From: Roseateles sp. SL47
GTDB lineage: Bacteria > Pseudomonadota > Gammaproteobacteria > Burkholderiales > Burkholderiaceae_C
Direction of reading: 5' to 3'
Assembly (NCBI RefSeq): GCF_026625885.1
Contig: NZ_CP113068.1
Coordinates: forward strand, 2,294,001 to 2,358,000
Length of the DNA stretch: 64,000 bases
Within the stretch, counting starts at the first letter, position 1; the number at the start of each line of letters is the position of its first letter. Below, in pieces: positions 17,758 through 29,242 of the stretch. Both the position numbers and the translations under genes were made by a program. The notes under the pieces are model-generated. The model did not search any database. It was not told the DNA's origin and saw only the letters and a program-made list of their open reading frames with translations.

Positions 17758-18764
17758 CCACTGCTTCCGCCCCTAATTCCCCCACTTCCCCCCGTTATTC
17801 GCGCATTCTCGGTACGGGGAGCTTCCTCCCCGGCGAGCGGGTGAGCAATCAGGCACTGGCCGACCGGCTGGCGCAGGATGGCATTGAGACGTCCCATGAG
17901 TGGATCGTTGAACGCACCGGCATTCACGCCCGCCACTTTGCCGATGCCCACACCACGTCCAGCGATCTGGCACTGCCGGCCGCACGCGCGGCGCTGGAGT
18001 CCGCCGGTGTGGCCGCCGAAGAGATCGACCTGATCATCGTGGCCACGTCCACGCCGGATATGGTGTTCCCGTCCACGGCCTGTCTGCTGCAGCAGAAGCT
18101 CGGCATCCATGGCTGCCCGGCATTTGACGTGCAGGCGGTGTGCTCCGGCTTCGTGTATGCACTGACGGTGGCTGACGCCATGATCAAGAGCGGCGCCGCC
18201 AGCAAGGCGCTGGTGGTGGGTGCGGAAGTGTTCTCCCGCATTCTGGATTTCAAGGACCGCACCACCTGTGTGCTGTTTGGTGACGGTGCCGGCGCCGTGG
18301 TGCTGGGCGCCAGCGACACCCCCGGCATCCTGGCCAGCGAGCTTCATGCCGACGGCCGCCATGTGGACATTCTCTGCACCCCGGGCGCCGTCTACGGCGG
18401 CGAGGTGCTGGGCCATCCGCTGCTGAAGATGGACGGCCAGGCCGTGTTCAAGCTCGCCGTGGGCGTGCTGGACAAGGTGGCCCGCGCCGTGCTGGAGAAA
18501 GCCGGCCGCACCGATGAAGACATCGACTGGCTGATCCCCCACCAGGCCAACATCCGCATCATGCAGGGCACGGCCAAGAAGCTGAAGATGTCCCTGGACA
18601 AGCTGATTGTCACGGTGGACGAGCACGGCAATACTTCCGCAGCGTCCATCCCTCTTGCACTGGACGCCGCCGTGCGCTCCGGCAAGATCAAGCGCGGTGA
18701 TACGGTCATGCTGGAAGGTGTGGGTGGTGGTTTCACCTGGGGCGCGGTGCTGCTGGATTTCTGA
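17754..18764 (+). CDS. fabH: Beta-ketoacyl-ACP synthase III
   Basis: A 336-residue condensing enzyme that starts fatty-acid synthesis from acetyl-CoA and malonyl-ACP. The catalytic Cys is in [11 protein letters not shown] (about residue 130), His in [10 protein letters not shown], and Asn in [13 protein letters not shown]. It directly follows plsX with an ATGA overlap. A 151-base gap without a gene separates it from fabD. Confidence 0.97.
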   Translation: MTTASAPNSPTSPRYSRILGTGSFLPGERVSNQALADRLAQDGIETSHEWIVERTGIHARHFADAHTTSSDLALPAARAALESAGVAAEEIDLIIVATSTPDMVFPSTACLLQQKLGIHGCPAFDVQAVCSGFVYALTVADAMIKSGAASKALVVGAEVFSRILDFKDRTTCVLFGDGAGAVVLGASDTPGILASELHADGRHVDILCTPGAVYGGEVLGHPLLKMDGQAVFKLAVGVLDKVARAVLEKAGRTDEDIDWLIPHQANIRIMQGTAKKLKMSLDKLIVTVDEHGNTSAASIPLALDAAVRSGKIKRGDTVMLEGVGGGFTWGAVLLDF

Positions 18765-18915
18765 TCCGCCTTCATCCGCCTCCATCCGCATCTTCCGACG
18801 CCTTATTCGTTCGCCTCCCGAGTCTGCACATCAAGCCAGCCGTCTTTGCCCGTCTTTGTCGCCCGACTCCTCGTTGTCCAATTTTTCAATCTCACTACCG
18901 ACTGATCCGTCAGCC

Positions 18916-19857
18916 ATGAGCAAGAGCTTTGCATTCGTCTTCCCCGGCCAAGGGTCTCAATCCGTCGGCATGCTGGACGCCTGGGGCGATCACCCTGAAG
19001 TGGTTCGCACCGTGGCGGAAGCCTCGGCCGCTCTGGGCGAGGACATCGGTGCCCTGATCAAGCAGGGTCCGAAGGAACAACTGGACCTGACCACCAACAC
19101 CCAACCGGTGATGCTGACGGCCGGTGTGGCCTGCTACCGCGCCTGGATGGCCGAGACCGGCTTGGTGCCGTCCGCCGCTGCCGGCCATTCACTGGGCGAG
19201 TACACCGCGCTGGTGGCGGCCGGTGCGCTGAGCCTGTCGGACGCGCTGCCGCTGGTGCGTTTCCGCGCCCAGGCCATGCAGGAAGCGGTGCCGGTGGGCA
19301 CCGGCGCCATGTCCGCCATCCTGGGCCTGGAGGCCTCCGCTGTCCGTGAGGTCTGCCTGCAAATCGCCACAGACACCGGTGAAGTGGTCGAGGCCGTCAA
19401 TTTCAACGATCCCAAGCAAACCGTGATCGCCGGCAGCAAGGCCGGTGTGGAAAAGGCCATGGAAGCGCTGAAAGCCGCCGGTGCCAAGCGCGCGCTGCCG
19501 CTGCCGGTGTCCGCGCCTTTCCATTCCAGCCTGATGAAGCCTGCGGCCGATCGCCTCCGCGAGAAGCTCGCAACCGTCGACTTCAAGCCAGCCGCCTTCC
19601 CGGTGATCAACAACATCGATGTGGCCGTGACGGACAGCCCGGAAGCACTGCGGGATGCACTATATCGCCAGGCTTTTGGCCCGGTGCGTTGGGTGGAAGT
19701 GGTGCAGGCCTTGAAGGCCCGCGGCCTGACCACCCTCATCGAATGCGGTCCCGGCAAGGTGCTGGCGGGCATGGCCAAGCGGATCGACGGCGACATCGTC
19801 AGCACCACCGTGCTGGACCCGGCGTCGCTGGTGGAAGCCAAGGGTCTGGTGGCCTGA
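18916..19857 (+). CDS. fabD: Malonyl-CoA:ACP transacylase
   Basis: A 313-residue enzyme loading malonyl groups onto ACP. N-terminal FVFPGQGSQSVGM and the serine nucleophile in GHSLGEYTALVAAGA are intact, with the oxyanion/His region PVSAPFHSSLM downstream. Length is normal. Part of plsX-fabH-fabD-fabG-acpP-fabF. Confidence 0.97.
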   Translation: MSKSFAFVFPGQGSQSVGMLDAWGDHPEVVRTVAEASAALGEDIGALIKQGPKEQLDLTTNTQPVMLTAGVACYRAWMAETGLVPSAAAGHSLGEYTALVAAGALSLSDALPLVRFRAQAMQEAVPVGTGAMSAILGLEASAVREVCLQIATDTGEVVEAVNFNDPKQTVIAGSKAGVEKAMEALKAAGAKRALPLPVSAPFHSSLMKPAADRLREKLATVDFKPAAFPVINNIDVAVTDSPEALRDALYRQAFGPVRWVEVVQALKARGLTTLIECGPGKVLAGMAKRIDGDIVSTTVLDPASLVEAKGLVA

Positions 19858-19926
19858 GGGGCCACACGCTCCGCGTACCCCGCCCGTACCCCGCCCGCAT
19901 CAAGCTGAACAAAGCTGAGGATCCCC

Positions 19927-20664
19927 ATGAGTGAAAGCAAGCAAGTTGCATTGGTCACCGGCGCCAGCCGCGGCATCGGCCGTTCCCTTGCCCTGACCCT
20001 GGCCCAGAAGGGCTTCACCGTCATCGGCACCGCCACGAGCGAGTCCGGTGCCCAATCCATCACCGAGGCGCTGCAGCCGCTGGGCGGCCGTGGTGTGGTC
20101 CTCAATGTGAATGATGGCGCCGCCGTGGAAGCCCTGGTGGATGCCATCACCAAGCAGGACGGTGGGCTGCAGGTGCTGGTCAACAATGCCGGCATCACCC
20201 GGGACATGCTGTCGATGCGCATGAAGGATGAAGACTGGGACGCCGTCCTGGACACCAACCTCAAGGCCGTGTTCCGCGCCAGCCGCGCGGTCATGCGCAC
20301 GATGATGAAGCAGCGTTATGGCCGCATCATCAACATCACCTCGGTGGTGGGCGCCTCCGGCAATGCCGGCCAGGCCAACTATGCAGCGGCCAAGGCCGGT
20401 GTCGCGGGCATGACGCGTGCCCTGGCACGGGAGCTGGGCAGCCGCAACGTCACCGTGAACTGCGTGGCGCCCGGCTTCATTGCCACCGACATGACCGAGG
20501 TGCTGCCGGAGGCCCAGAAGGCCGCTTTGCTGGCACAGATCCCGCTGGGCCGCCTGGGTGACCCGTCCGAAATTGCCAGTGCGGTCGCCTTCCTGGCCTC
20601 TGCCGAAGCCGGCTACATCACCGGCTCCGAACTGCATGTCAATGGCGGCATGTACATGAGCTGA
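19927..20664 (+). CDS. fabG: 3-oxoacyl-ACP reductase
   Basis: A 245-residue SDR that reduces 3-ketoacyl-ACP with NADPH. Visible: GASRGIGRSLA cofactor loop, NNAGITRDMLSMRM, and the Tyr-Lys pair in YAAAKAGVAGMT; the C-terminal ITGSELHVNGGMYM is typical of FabG. Start ATG 19927, 69 bases after fabD. Confidence 0.97.
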   Translation: MSESKQVALVTGASRGIGRSLALTLAQKGFTVIGTATSESGAQSITEALQPLGGRGVVLNVNDGAAVEALVDAITKQDGGLQVLVNNAGITRDMLSMRMKDEDWDAVLDTNLKAVFRASRAVMRTMMKQRYGRIINITSVVGASGNAGQANYAAAKAGVAGMTRALARELGSRNVTVNCVAPGFIATDMTEVLPEAQKAALLAQIPLGRLGDPSEIASAVAFLASAEAGYITGSELHVNGGMYMS

Positions 20665-20811
20665 GGGCCTGGCCCCATCCGTTTTTTCAGAATCGTGGTG
20701 CCCGCCCCCAAGGGGTGGGTACCCACCGGATTCACCCGGCCGGTGTAGGGCTGATAGAGTCCGAGCGCGTTCACGTTCCCAAAGGAACCGATCGCCTCGG
20801 GGGCGCCGAAA

Positions 20812-20831
20812 CTTAGAGGCGCCACTCTAAG
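20812..20831. promoter_or_regulatory. Palindrome and possible promoter upstream of acpP
   Basis: A perfect 7-bp inverted repeat (CTTAGAG, six-base spacer, CTCTAAG) lies 47 bases upstream of acpP, followed by TTAGAAT at 20835-20841, which could be a -10 element. It may be an operator or stem within a dedicated acpP promoter in the 213-base fabG-acpP gap. No protein match can be claimed. Confidence 0.4.
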
Positions 20832-20856
20832 GCCTTAGAATCCCGGGTTGTTCTAG

Positions 20857-21117
<261 letters not shown>

Positions 21118-21215
21118 TGAAGGGCCCGGAAGGCCCTGGCGCCTTCCCCCTTCCCGGGCGCGCTCTTGTAGCGCAGTCCCGAGGCGTTCCCGCAGTATCA
21201 CTTCAGTCATAGAGC

Positions 21216-22463
21216 ATGAGCCGTCGTCGCGTCGTCGTCACCGGTCTTGGCCTGATCAGTCCCGTGGGTAACACGGTCGAGCAGGGCTGGGCCAATATCG
21301 TGGCTGGTCAATCCGGCATTGATCACATCACCCGGTTTGATGCCAGCAACCTGGCCTGTCAGTTCGCGGGCGAGGTCAAGGGCTTCAACGTGGAGGAGTA
21401 CTTCTCCGCGAAGGAAGCGCGGCACATGGACACCTTCATCCATTACGGTCTGGCGGCTTCGCTGCAGGCCGTCCGGGATGCAGGTCTGCCCACTGGTGAG
21501 GCCCTGCAGCCCGAACTGGCCGAACGCATTGGCGTGCTGGTCGGCTCCGGCATCGGCGGCCTGCCCATGATTGAAGAGACCCATGCGGAGCTGACCTCGC
21601 GTGGCCCCCGCCGCATCTCGCCGTTCTTCGTGCCGGCTTCGATCATCAACATGATCTCCGGTCACGTGTCCATCCAGTGCGGCTTCAAGGGCCCGAACCT
21701 GGCCATCGTCACGGCCTGCACCACCGGTCTGCACAGCATCGGTCAGGCAGGGCGCATGATCGAGGCCGGTGATGCGGACGTCATGGTGGCCGGCGGTGCC
21801 GAATCCACCGTGTCGCCGCTGGGTGTCGGTGGCTTCGCCGCAGCCCGCGCACTCTCCACCCGCAACGACGACCCCAAGACCGCGTCCCGCCCCTGGGACA
21901 AGGATCGTGACGGCTTTGTGCTGGGCGAGGGCGCTGGTGTGCTGGTGCTGGAAGAATACGAACACGCCAAGAAGCGTGGCGCCAAGATCTATGCGGAACT
22001 GGTGGGCTTCGGCATGAGCGCCGATGCTTATCACATGACCGCACCGGATGTGGACGGCCCGACCCGCTCCATGCGCAATGCCCTGCGCAATGCCGGTCTG
22101 AACCCCGACCAGATCCAATACATGAATGCCCACGGCACCTCCACGCCGCTGGGGGATGCCAACGAGACCAACGCCATCAAGCAGGCCTTTGGCGGCCATG
22201 CCAAGAACGGACTGGTGGTGTCGTCCACCAAGTCGATGACCGGCCACCTGCTGGGCGGCGCCGGCGGCATCGAATCGGTGTTCACCGTCAAGGCGATCCA
22301 CGACCAAATCGCCCCGCCGACGATCAACATCTTCAACCAGGATCCCGCCTGCGACCTGGACTACTGCGCCAATGAAGCGCGCAAGATGCCTATCGAATAC
22401 GCCGCGAAGAACAACTTCGGTTTTGGCGGTACCAACGGCACCCTGATCTTCAAGCGGGTGTAA
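21216..22463 (+). CDS. fabF: Beta-ketoacyl-ACP synthase II
   Basis: A 415-residue elongating condensing enzyme. The catalytic Cys is in [11 protein letters not shown] (about residue 168), and the two His residues in [11 protein letters not shown] and [13 protein letters not shown]. Ends with [17 protein letters not shown]. Last gene of the fatty-acid cluster, followed by a strong terminator at 22536. Confidence 0.97.
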   Translation: MSRRRVVVTGLGLISPVGNTVEQGWANIVAGQSGIDHITRFDASNLACQFAGEVKGFNVEEYFSAKEARHMDTFIHYGLAASLQAVRDAGLPTGEALQPELAERIGVLVGSGIGGLPMIEETHAELTSRGPRRISPFFVPASIINMISGHVSIQCGFKGPNLAIVTACTTGLHSIGQAGRMIEAGDADVMVAGGAESTVSPLGVGGFAAARALSTRNDDPKTASRPWDKDRDGFVLGEGAGVLVLEEYEHAKKRGAKIYAELVGFGMSADAYHMTAPDVDGPTRSMRNALRNAGLNPDQIQYMNAHGTSTPLGDANETNAIKQAFGGHAKNGLVVSSTKSMTGHLLGGAGGIESVFTVKAIHDQIAPPTINIFNQDPACDLDYCANEARKMPIEYAAKNNFGFGGTNGTLIFKRV

Positions 22464-22535
22464 GCAGGCCCTGCGCGGTGGCACCATGACCGCGCAGGCA
22501 CGCACTGCATCTGCCGCCCCCTCGAAGGGCGCCCG

Positions 22536-22573
22536 ACGCCGGGTCCATCGTCATGCGATGGCCCGGCGTTTTT
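22536..22573 (+). terminator. Strong intrinsic terminator after fabF
   Basis: The left arm at 22536-22550 pairs with 22556-22569: 8 bp, a single-base bulge at 22544, then 6 bp, with a five-base loop and five T residues at 22569-22573. It lies 72 bases after the fabF stop and overlaps the longest version of the next reading frame. Confidence 0.88.
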
Positions 22574-23094
22574 CATGTCCGCCGGATCCGGTGTGGCGGC
22601 TGGTCCATGATCTGATCTGTGCCGTTGGGTTCGGCGCGGCAGGGTGGGCGGGGCTGATGCATTGGAGCGCGTTGGACGGCGCCGTGGTCCCCGGAGGCCG
22701 GGCGGCCTTGGGCGCAGCGGGTGTGGCGGCCATGATCGTGTGGCTGCTGGCGCGGCAATGGCAGATCCGGCGCGTGGCCCGCGCCGTGCGGGGCGGTGTC
22801 CAGGGCCTGCGCTGGGATCAGCAGCAGTGGTGGTGGCAACCTGCGGGTGCGTCGCTTGCCGGATCGGACGCGGCAGCCAAGGGTGTCGCCTCAGCTGTTG
22901 AGGTGCCGGTCCAGATGCCCGTGCAGGTTCAGGTTCAGGTGCTGCTCGATCTCGAACGCTGGATGTTGCTGCGGCTGGTGCCCTCCGGAAGTGGCTGGCG
23001 GTTCTGGCGGCATCGGCTGCTGCCGATGTCGCGGCGACAGCAGGGCGGCCACTGGTCGTTACTGCGGATTCACCTCTTCATGGCACGAACCTGA
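22558..23094 (+). CDS. Small two-helix membrane protein, YgfX-like (tentative)
   Basis: About 178 residues from the ATG at 22558. Two adjacent hydrophobic segments (DLICAVGFGAAGWAGLMHW and ALGAAGVAAMIVWLLA) are followed by a soluble tail with WDQQQWWWQP and LDLERWMLLRLV, an arrangement like YgfX/CptA-type proteins. The start is uncertain: an ATG at 22486 lies before the fabF terminator and the 22558 ATG is inside it, so a GTG at 22591 may be the real start. The slot between fabF and mucD usually holds rpoE-rseA-rseB in relatives. A Val/Gln run (VPVQMPVQVQVQV) is low-complexity. Confidence 0.55.
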   Translation: MARRFSCPPDPVWRLVHDLICAVGFGAAGWAGLMHWSALDGAVVPGGRAALGAAGVAAMIVWLLARQWQIRRVARAVRGGVQGLRWDQQQWWWQPAGASLAGSDAAAKGVASAVEVPVQMPVQVQVQVLLDLERWMLLRLVPSGSGWRFWRHRLLPMSRRQQGGHWSLLRIHLFMART

Positions 23095-23152
23095 GCAATT
23101 CCGTGCATGATGTACCTTCTGTCCCACTGATCTGCTCCTGACGCGAGTCTTC

Positions 23153-24688
23153 ATGTCCAACACGTTCCGTCATCTTGCCCTGGCGCTTGCAGGCGCCGCT
23201 GCGCTGCAGGCGCCTTTGCATGGGCTGGCCCAGCCGGCAGCTCCGGTGGCCACGCCGCCTGCTGCACCCGCTTCCGGTCCGGCCTTGCCGGCCGCACCCC
23301 TGCCGGACCTGGCGCGTGCGCTGCCGGACTTCAGTGTGCTGGTGGAGCTGGCAGGCCCGGCCGTGGTCAACATCCGGACCTCGGAAAAGATCAAGGTCAG
23401 CCCGAATGCCCAGCTGGATGAGCAGATGCGCGAATTCCTGCGCCGCTTTGGCATCCCGGTGCCGCAGCAGCGCAAGGGAGCGCCTGCACCGAATACGCCG
23501 GCCCCGGATGACGATGATGACGATGGCGATGACGATGCTTCTCCCCAGCGTCGCGGCCTGGGCTCCGGTTTTGTGATCGGCGCCGACGGTTATGTCATGA
23601 CCAATGCCCATGTGGTGGACGAAGCCGATGAGGTGATGGTCACCCTCACCGACAAGCGCGAATTCAAGGCCAAGGTGGTGGGGCTGGATCGCCGCACCGA
23701 CGTGGCCGTGCTCAAGATCGACGCCACCGGTCTGCCCATGCTGCGCATGGGGGATGTCGGCAAGCTGAAGGTGGGTGAGTGGGTGATGGCCATCGGCTCG
23801 CCCTTTGGTTTCGACAACACCGTGACCGCTGGCATCGTCAGCGCCAAGGCACGCGACACCGGGGACCTGCTTCCGCTCATCCAGACCGATGTGGCCATCA
23901 ATCCCGGCAACTCCGGTGGCCCGCTGCTGAACCTGCGCGGCGAGGTGGTGGGCATCAACTCGCAGATCTACAGCCAGTCCGGCGGCTTCATGGGCATCTC
24001 CTTCGCGATCCCCATCGACGAAGCCATGCGTGTGGCCGATCAACTGCGCAGCAAGGGCCGGGTCACCCGCGGCATGCTGGGCGTTTATCCGGACGACCTG
24101 ACCAAGGAAGTCGCAGAAGCGATCGGCCTGGGCAAGCCGCAAGGCGCGCTGGTCACCCGCATCACAGCCGGCGGCCCCGGTGAGAAGGCCGGCCTGGAAC
24201 TGGGCGACGTCATCACCCGCTTCAACGGCAAGCCGGTGGAAAAGGCTGTGGACCTGCGGCGCCTGGCCGCTGCCACCCCGCCCGGCACCAAGGTGCCGAT
24301 GCAGGTGTTCCGTCGCGGCAGCTACAAGGACCTCCATGCCACGCTGGAAGCCTTGCCGGATGACCGCTCGGCACCCACGCCCGAACCCGAGGCCCCGGTG
24401 CAGACCGGCGCCCAGGCCTGGGGCCTGATCGTCAGTGAACTGACCGATGCCCAGCGCAAGGAACTCAAGCTCAGTGCGGGTATCAAGATCGATGCAGTGG
24501 ATGGCTCCGCCGCCCGCGCCGGCCTGCGTCCAGGCGACCTGATCCTCTCGGTGACCAACACCGAGATCAAGACGCTCAAGCAGTTCCAGGCGGTACTGGC
24601 CAAGGTCGACAAGACCAAGCCGCTGCAGATGCTGGTCCGTCGAGGCGACGCGGTGACCTTCGTGGTGCTGAAGCCGGGCAAGGGCTAA
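23153..24688 (+). CDS. mucD: Periplasmic Do-like serine protease DegQ/MucD
   Basis: A 511-residue exported protease/chaperone. Signal peptide about residues 1-26 ending at GLAQP; the trypsin-like domain has the triad His in TNAHVVDEAD, Asp in RRTDVAVLKI and Ser in NPGNSGGPLLN; two PDZ domains follow (about 310-400 and 420-511). The loop before the protease core carries an Asp run (DDDDDDGDDDA). It degrades misfolded periplasmic proteins and in relatives damps the sigma-E response. The usual rpoE-rseAB genes are not upstream here. Confidence 0.94.
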   Translation: MSNTFRHLALALAGAAALQAPLHGLAQPAAPVATPPAAPASGPALPAAPLPDLARALPDFSVLVELAGPAVVNIRTSEKIKVSPNAQLDEQMREFLRRFGIPVPQQRKGAPAPNTPAPDDDDDDGDDDASPQRRGLGSGFVIGADGYVMTNAHVVDEADEVMVTLTDKREFKAKVVGLDRRTDVAVLKIDATGLPMLRMGDVGKLKVGEWVMAIGSPFGFDNTVTAGIVSAKARDTGDLLPLIQTDVAINPGNSGGPLLNLRGEVVGINSQIYSQSGGFMGISFAIPIDEAMRVADQLRSKGRVTRGMLGVYPDDLTKEVAEAIGLGKPQGALVTRITAGGPGEKAGLELGDVITRFNGKPVEKAVDLRRLAAATPPGTKVPMQVFRRGSYKDLHATLEALPDDRSAPTPEPEAPVQTGAQAWGLIVSELTDAQRKELKLSAGIKIDAVDGSAARAGLRPGDLILSVTNTEIKTLKQFQAVLAKVDKTKPLQMLVRRGDAVTFVVLKPGKG

Positions 24689-25040
24689 TCAAGCCGGTGG
24701 TGGGTGTCTGTCAGGGTAAACCCTCAAGGCTCGACTTCAACCCACCGCCCATCTGGGGCTTTCCGTCATGCGGAATCCGCAGCCGCTCTGCGAGCACACT
24801 CTGCACACCTTCTGTCGGTTGGTGCTCGCTAGCGGTTGTGACCAACCCGGGGGATTGATGCTGCCCTCCGCTACAATCGCACCGCGTCCGGCTCCCTTTG
24901 TAGCCATCCCGGCAGTGAATCAAGACGGCCCCCTCAACGGCCAGAATGATCCACAGGATGTCCTCAAGCTTTTGTGGATAACCTGTTGAAAAAATTCCTG
25001 TTGGCGAAGGGCAACGCCCGCAAAGCTCGCATCCATGCGG
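24689..25040. other. Intergenic region before lepA, no gene seen
   Basis: The gap between mucD and lepA totals 577 bases. I see no credible reading frame. It contains the DnaA-box-like pair at 24947-24981 and, beyond this stretch, a promoter-like element and terminator (25041-25138). A TACAAT at 24872 has no fitting -35. Confidence 0.6.
24947..24981. promoter_or_regulatory. Pair of DnaA-box-like motifs in opposite orientation
   Basis: TGATCCACA at 24947-24955 differs by one base from the DnaA box TTATCCACA; TGTGGATAA at 24973-24981 is an exact reverse complement of it. The pair is 17 bases apart, in inverted orientation, and precedes an AT-rich stretch. Could be chance or a DnaA-regulated promoter; too few boxes to suggest an origin. 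Confidence 0.4.
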
Positions 25041-25138
25041 TTTTCAGGGCGGCCCTTTTGGCTACAATGAAAGCCCAACAAGCAGTTGCCATACGTTTTG
25101 TTGGAAGGCGCGTCACCGTTTCGACGTGCCTTTTTTTT
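25041..25138 (+). ncRNA. Candidate small RNA: promoter-like element plus intrinsic terminator
   Basis: TTTTCA (25041-25046), 16 bases, then TACAAT (25063-25068) resembles a sigma-70 promoter with a start near 25075. About 60 bases later comes a terminator: AAGGCGCGTC (25105-25114) pairs with GACGTGCCTT (25123-25132, one G-U pair) followed by eight T. The predicted transcript would be about 64 nucleotides and noncoding. Alternatively the terminator ends an upstream transcript or attenuates lepA. Confidence 0.4.
25105..25138 (+). terminator. Intrinsic terminator upstream of lepA
   Basis: A 10-bp stem with one G-U pair (25105-25114 with 25123-25132), an eight-base loop and a run of eight T at 25131-25138. 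It lies 127 bases before the lepA start. Confidence 0.85.
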
Positions 25139-25265
25139 ATGTCCCGTATGTTCCGTGGGGGCCCACAAACGGCCTTCGCTTCGCCGCCATCCAGCGGGCT
25201 CGGGAGCCGTTCCATGTGCGGCCTCTTCCCGGCAGCTTCCCTGTCTGCGGCCTCCGACTGAGTCC

Positions 25266-27070
<1,805 letters not shown>

Positions 27071-27074
<4 letters not shown>

Positions 27075-28042
27075 ACGCGATGAGTGCACTGACCGGGCTG
27101 CTGTATGCCGCCCTGATCGCCTACCTGGGCGGCTGGTTCTCGGGCTACTGGAACGGCAATTTCTCGCTGTTGCTGTTTGTGCTGACGCTGGTGACGCTGG
27201 GTTACTGGACGGCCGAACGCTTTTATTTCCAGCCGGCACGCCGGCGCCAGGCGCAGATCGCTGCGGACGCCTGGGAGAAGGAGCAGCGCTGGCGCGGTGC
27301 CGAACTCACGCCCGGCGCCCGCGACGTGATCGCCGAGCCGCACCTGCGCCAGCCCTGGTGGCTGGACTGGACCGCCGGCCTGTTCCCGGTCATTCTCATC
27401 GTCTTCCTGTTGCGCTCCTTCCTCTTCGAGCCCTTCAAGATTCCATCCGGCTCCATGGTCCCGACGCTGTTGATCGGTGACCTGATCCTGGTCAACAAGT
27501 TCCACTACGGCATCCGCCTGCCGGTGATCAACAAGAAGATCATCAGCAACCATGATGTCGAGCGGGGCGATGTGGTGGTGTTTCGCTATCCGCTGAACCC
27601 GGGCGTGGACTACATCAAGCGCGCCGTCGGCGTGCCCGGCGACGAAATCCGCTACGTCAATCAGAAACTGTATGTGAACGGCACGATGGTGCCGACGCAG
27701 TCCCAGGGCGACTTCTTTGATGACGACCCCAGCTCGATGCGCATCCGTCCGATGTTCACCGAGAAGCTGGGTCGGGTGGAACACAAGATTCTGGTGGACC
27801 CGCAACCGCGGGGCCCGCTCAACCCGATCGCCCAATTCCCCTACCTGCAAAATTGCACCTACACGCTGGAAGGTGTGACCTGCAAGGTGCCGCAGGGCCA
27901 TTACTTCATGATGGGCGATAACCGCGACAACTCGCAGGATTCCCGCTATTGGGGATTCGTGCCGGATGAGAACATCGTGGGCAAGGCCTTTGTGGTCTGG
28001 ATGAATTTCGGGAATCTCAAACGCATCGGCAGCATCCAGTAA
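27071..28042 (+). CDS. lepB: Signal peptidase I
   Basis: A 323-residue inner-membrane protease that removes signal peptides. Two N-terminal membrane segments, a cytoplasmic basic loop, then a third hydrophobic stretch ([16 protein letters not shown]) before the nucleophile in [13 protein letters not shown]. The general-base Lys is in [14 protein letters not shown], and box [18 protein letters not shown] is present. Coupled to lepA. Confidence 0.97.
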
Positions 28043-28098
28043 CGACGGATTGCGGCACGATGCCGGATACTGAACAACGAAGATTGGGAGCACTTGCA

Positions 28099-28512
28099 AT
28101 GACCGGGGCCAGCCACACCACCACCGCCACTGACATCCACCCAGCGCCTCGCCGCGCACCGGCCGGCCACCGCCAACGCGGCATCAGCCTGTTCGGCCTG
28201 CTGTTCTGGGGGGTGATCCTGGCCTTCCTGGCCGTGGTGGGCATGCGGGTGGCCCCCACGGTGATGGAATACTTCACCATCCTGAAGGCCGTGGAAAAAA
28301 TTGCCAGCAGCGGCCCTTCGTCGGTCAGTGATGCGCGCGCGGCATTTGCCCGTACGCAGGAAATTGAATACTCCATCGTCAGCATCAAGCCGAACGATCT
28401 GGTCATCACCAAGCGCGAAGAGAAGGTGAAGATCAGTTTTGCCTACGACAAGGAAGTGTCGCTGGGCGGCCCGGTGTATCTGCTGATCAAATACAAGGGC
28501 GAAACCCGCTGA
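28099..28512 (+). CDS. DUF4845 single-pass membrane protein
   Basis: A 137-residue protein with a Pro/Ala-rich cytoplasmic N-terminus, one membrane segment (GISLFGLLFWGVILAFLAVVG, type-IV-pilin-like in look) and a small extracytoplasmic domain. DUF4845 proteins are conserved between lepB and rnc in Betaproteobacteria; function unknown. I chose ATG 28099, which has GGGAG upstream; ATG 28060 would add 13 residues. rnc begins 8 bases after the stop. Confidence 0.85.
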   Translation: MTGASHTTTATDIHPAPRRAPAGHRQRGISLFGLLFWGVILAFLAVVGMRVAPTVMEYFTILKAVEKIASSGPSSVSDARAAFARTQEIEYSIVSIKPNDLVITKREEKVKISFAYDKEVSLGGPVYLLIKYKGETR

Positions 28513-28520
28513 GGATGCCG

Positions 28521-29228
28521 ATGACCCCCCAAGCGCTCGATGCACTCCAGCAACGACTGGGCTACCGCTTCACCAAGGCGGAGCTGCTCCAGCGTGCGCT
28601 GACGCATCGAAGCTTCGGGCAGCAGCACAACGAGCGCCTGGAGTTCCTGGGCGACGCGGTGCTGAATCTGGCGGTGTCGGCCCTGCTCTACGAGCGTTTT
28701 GCCGGCTCCGACGAAGGGGACCTCACCCGCATCCGTGCGCACCTGGTGCGCGAGGACAGCCTGCACAAGCTGGCCCTGCAACTGCAGATGCCGGCCACCC
28801 TGCGCATGAGCGAGGGGGAGGCCCGGGGCGGTGGCGGCCAGCGTCCGTCCATCCTGGCGGATGCGCTGGAAGCCGTCATCGGTGCGGCCTTTCTGGATGG
28901 TGGCTACCAGGCCGCCAACGACATCGTCCGTGGTCTGCTGGGCGACCTCATCTCCGGCAGCGGCATCGATCAATGGGCCAAGGACGCCAAGACTGCGTTG
29001 CAGGAATGGTTGCAGGCGCGCAAGCTGCCGGTGCCGGTCTACCGCATCGTCGAAACACGCGGCCAGGCCCATGCCCAAACTTTTACCGTTGAATGCCAGG
29101 TGCCTGCGCTCAGCCTGGCGCGGACTGGCGACGGCCGCTCCCGCCGCATGGCGGAGCAGGAAGCAGCCCGGCAGCTCCTGGACGAGCTGCTGGCTGGCGA
29201 CAAGCCCGGCACCGGCTTGCGCGACTAA
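28521..29228 (+). CDS. rnc: Ribonuclease III
   Basis: A 235-residue double-strand-specific endonuclease for rRNA and mRNA processing. The catalytic signature [17 protein letters not shown] and a C-terminal dsRNA-binding domain ([14 protein letters not shown] to the [10 protein letters not shown] helix) are present. ATG 28521 is preferred over 28515 because GAGG then lies at proper spacing. It is followed 14 bases later by era, the usual partner. Confidence 0.96.
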   Translation: MTPQALDALQQRLGYRFTKAELLQRALTHRSFGQQHNERLEFLGDAVLNLAVSALLYERFAGSDEGDLTRIRAHLVREDSLHKLALQLQMPATLRMSEGEARGGGGQRPSILADALEAVIGAAFLDGGYQAANDIVRGLLGDLISGSGIDQWAKDAKTALQEWLQARKLPVPVYRIVETRGQAHAQTFTVECQVPALSLARTGDGRSRRMAEQEAARQLLDELLAGDKPGTGLRD

Positions 29229-29242
29229 TCAAAGGCATTTCC

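Noticed and set aside
24872..24877. TACAAT as a promoter -10
   Set aside because: No -35 at 16-18 bases; left unassigned.
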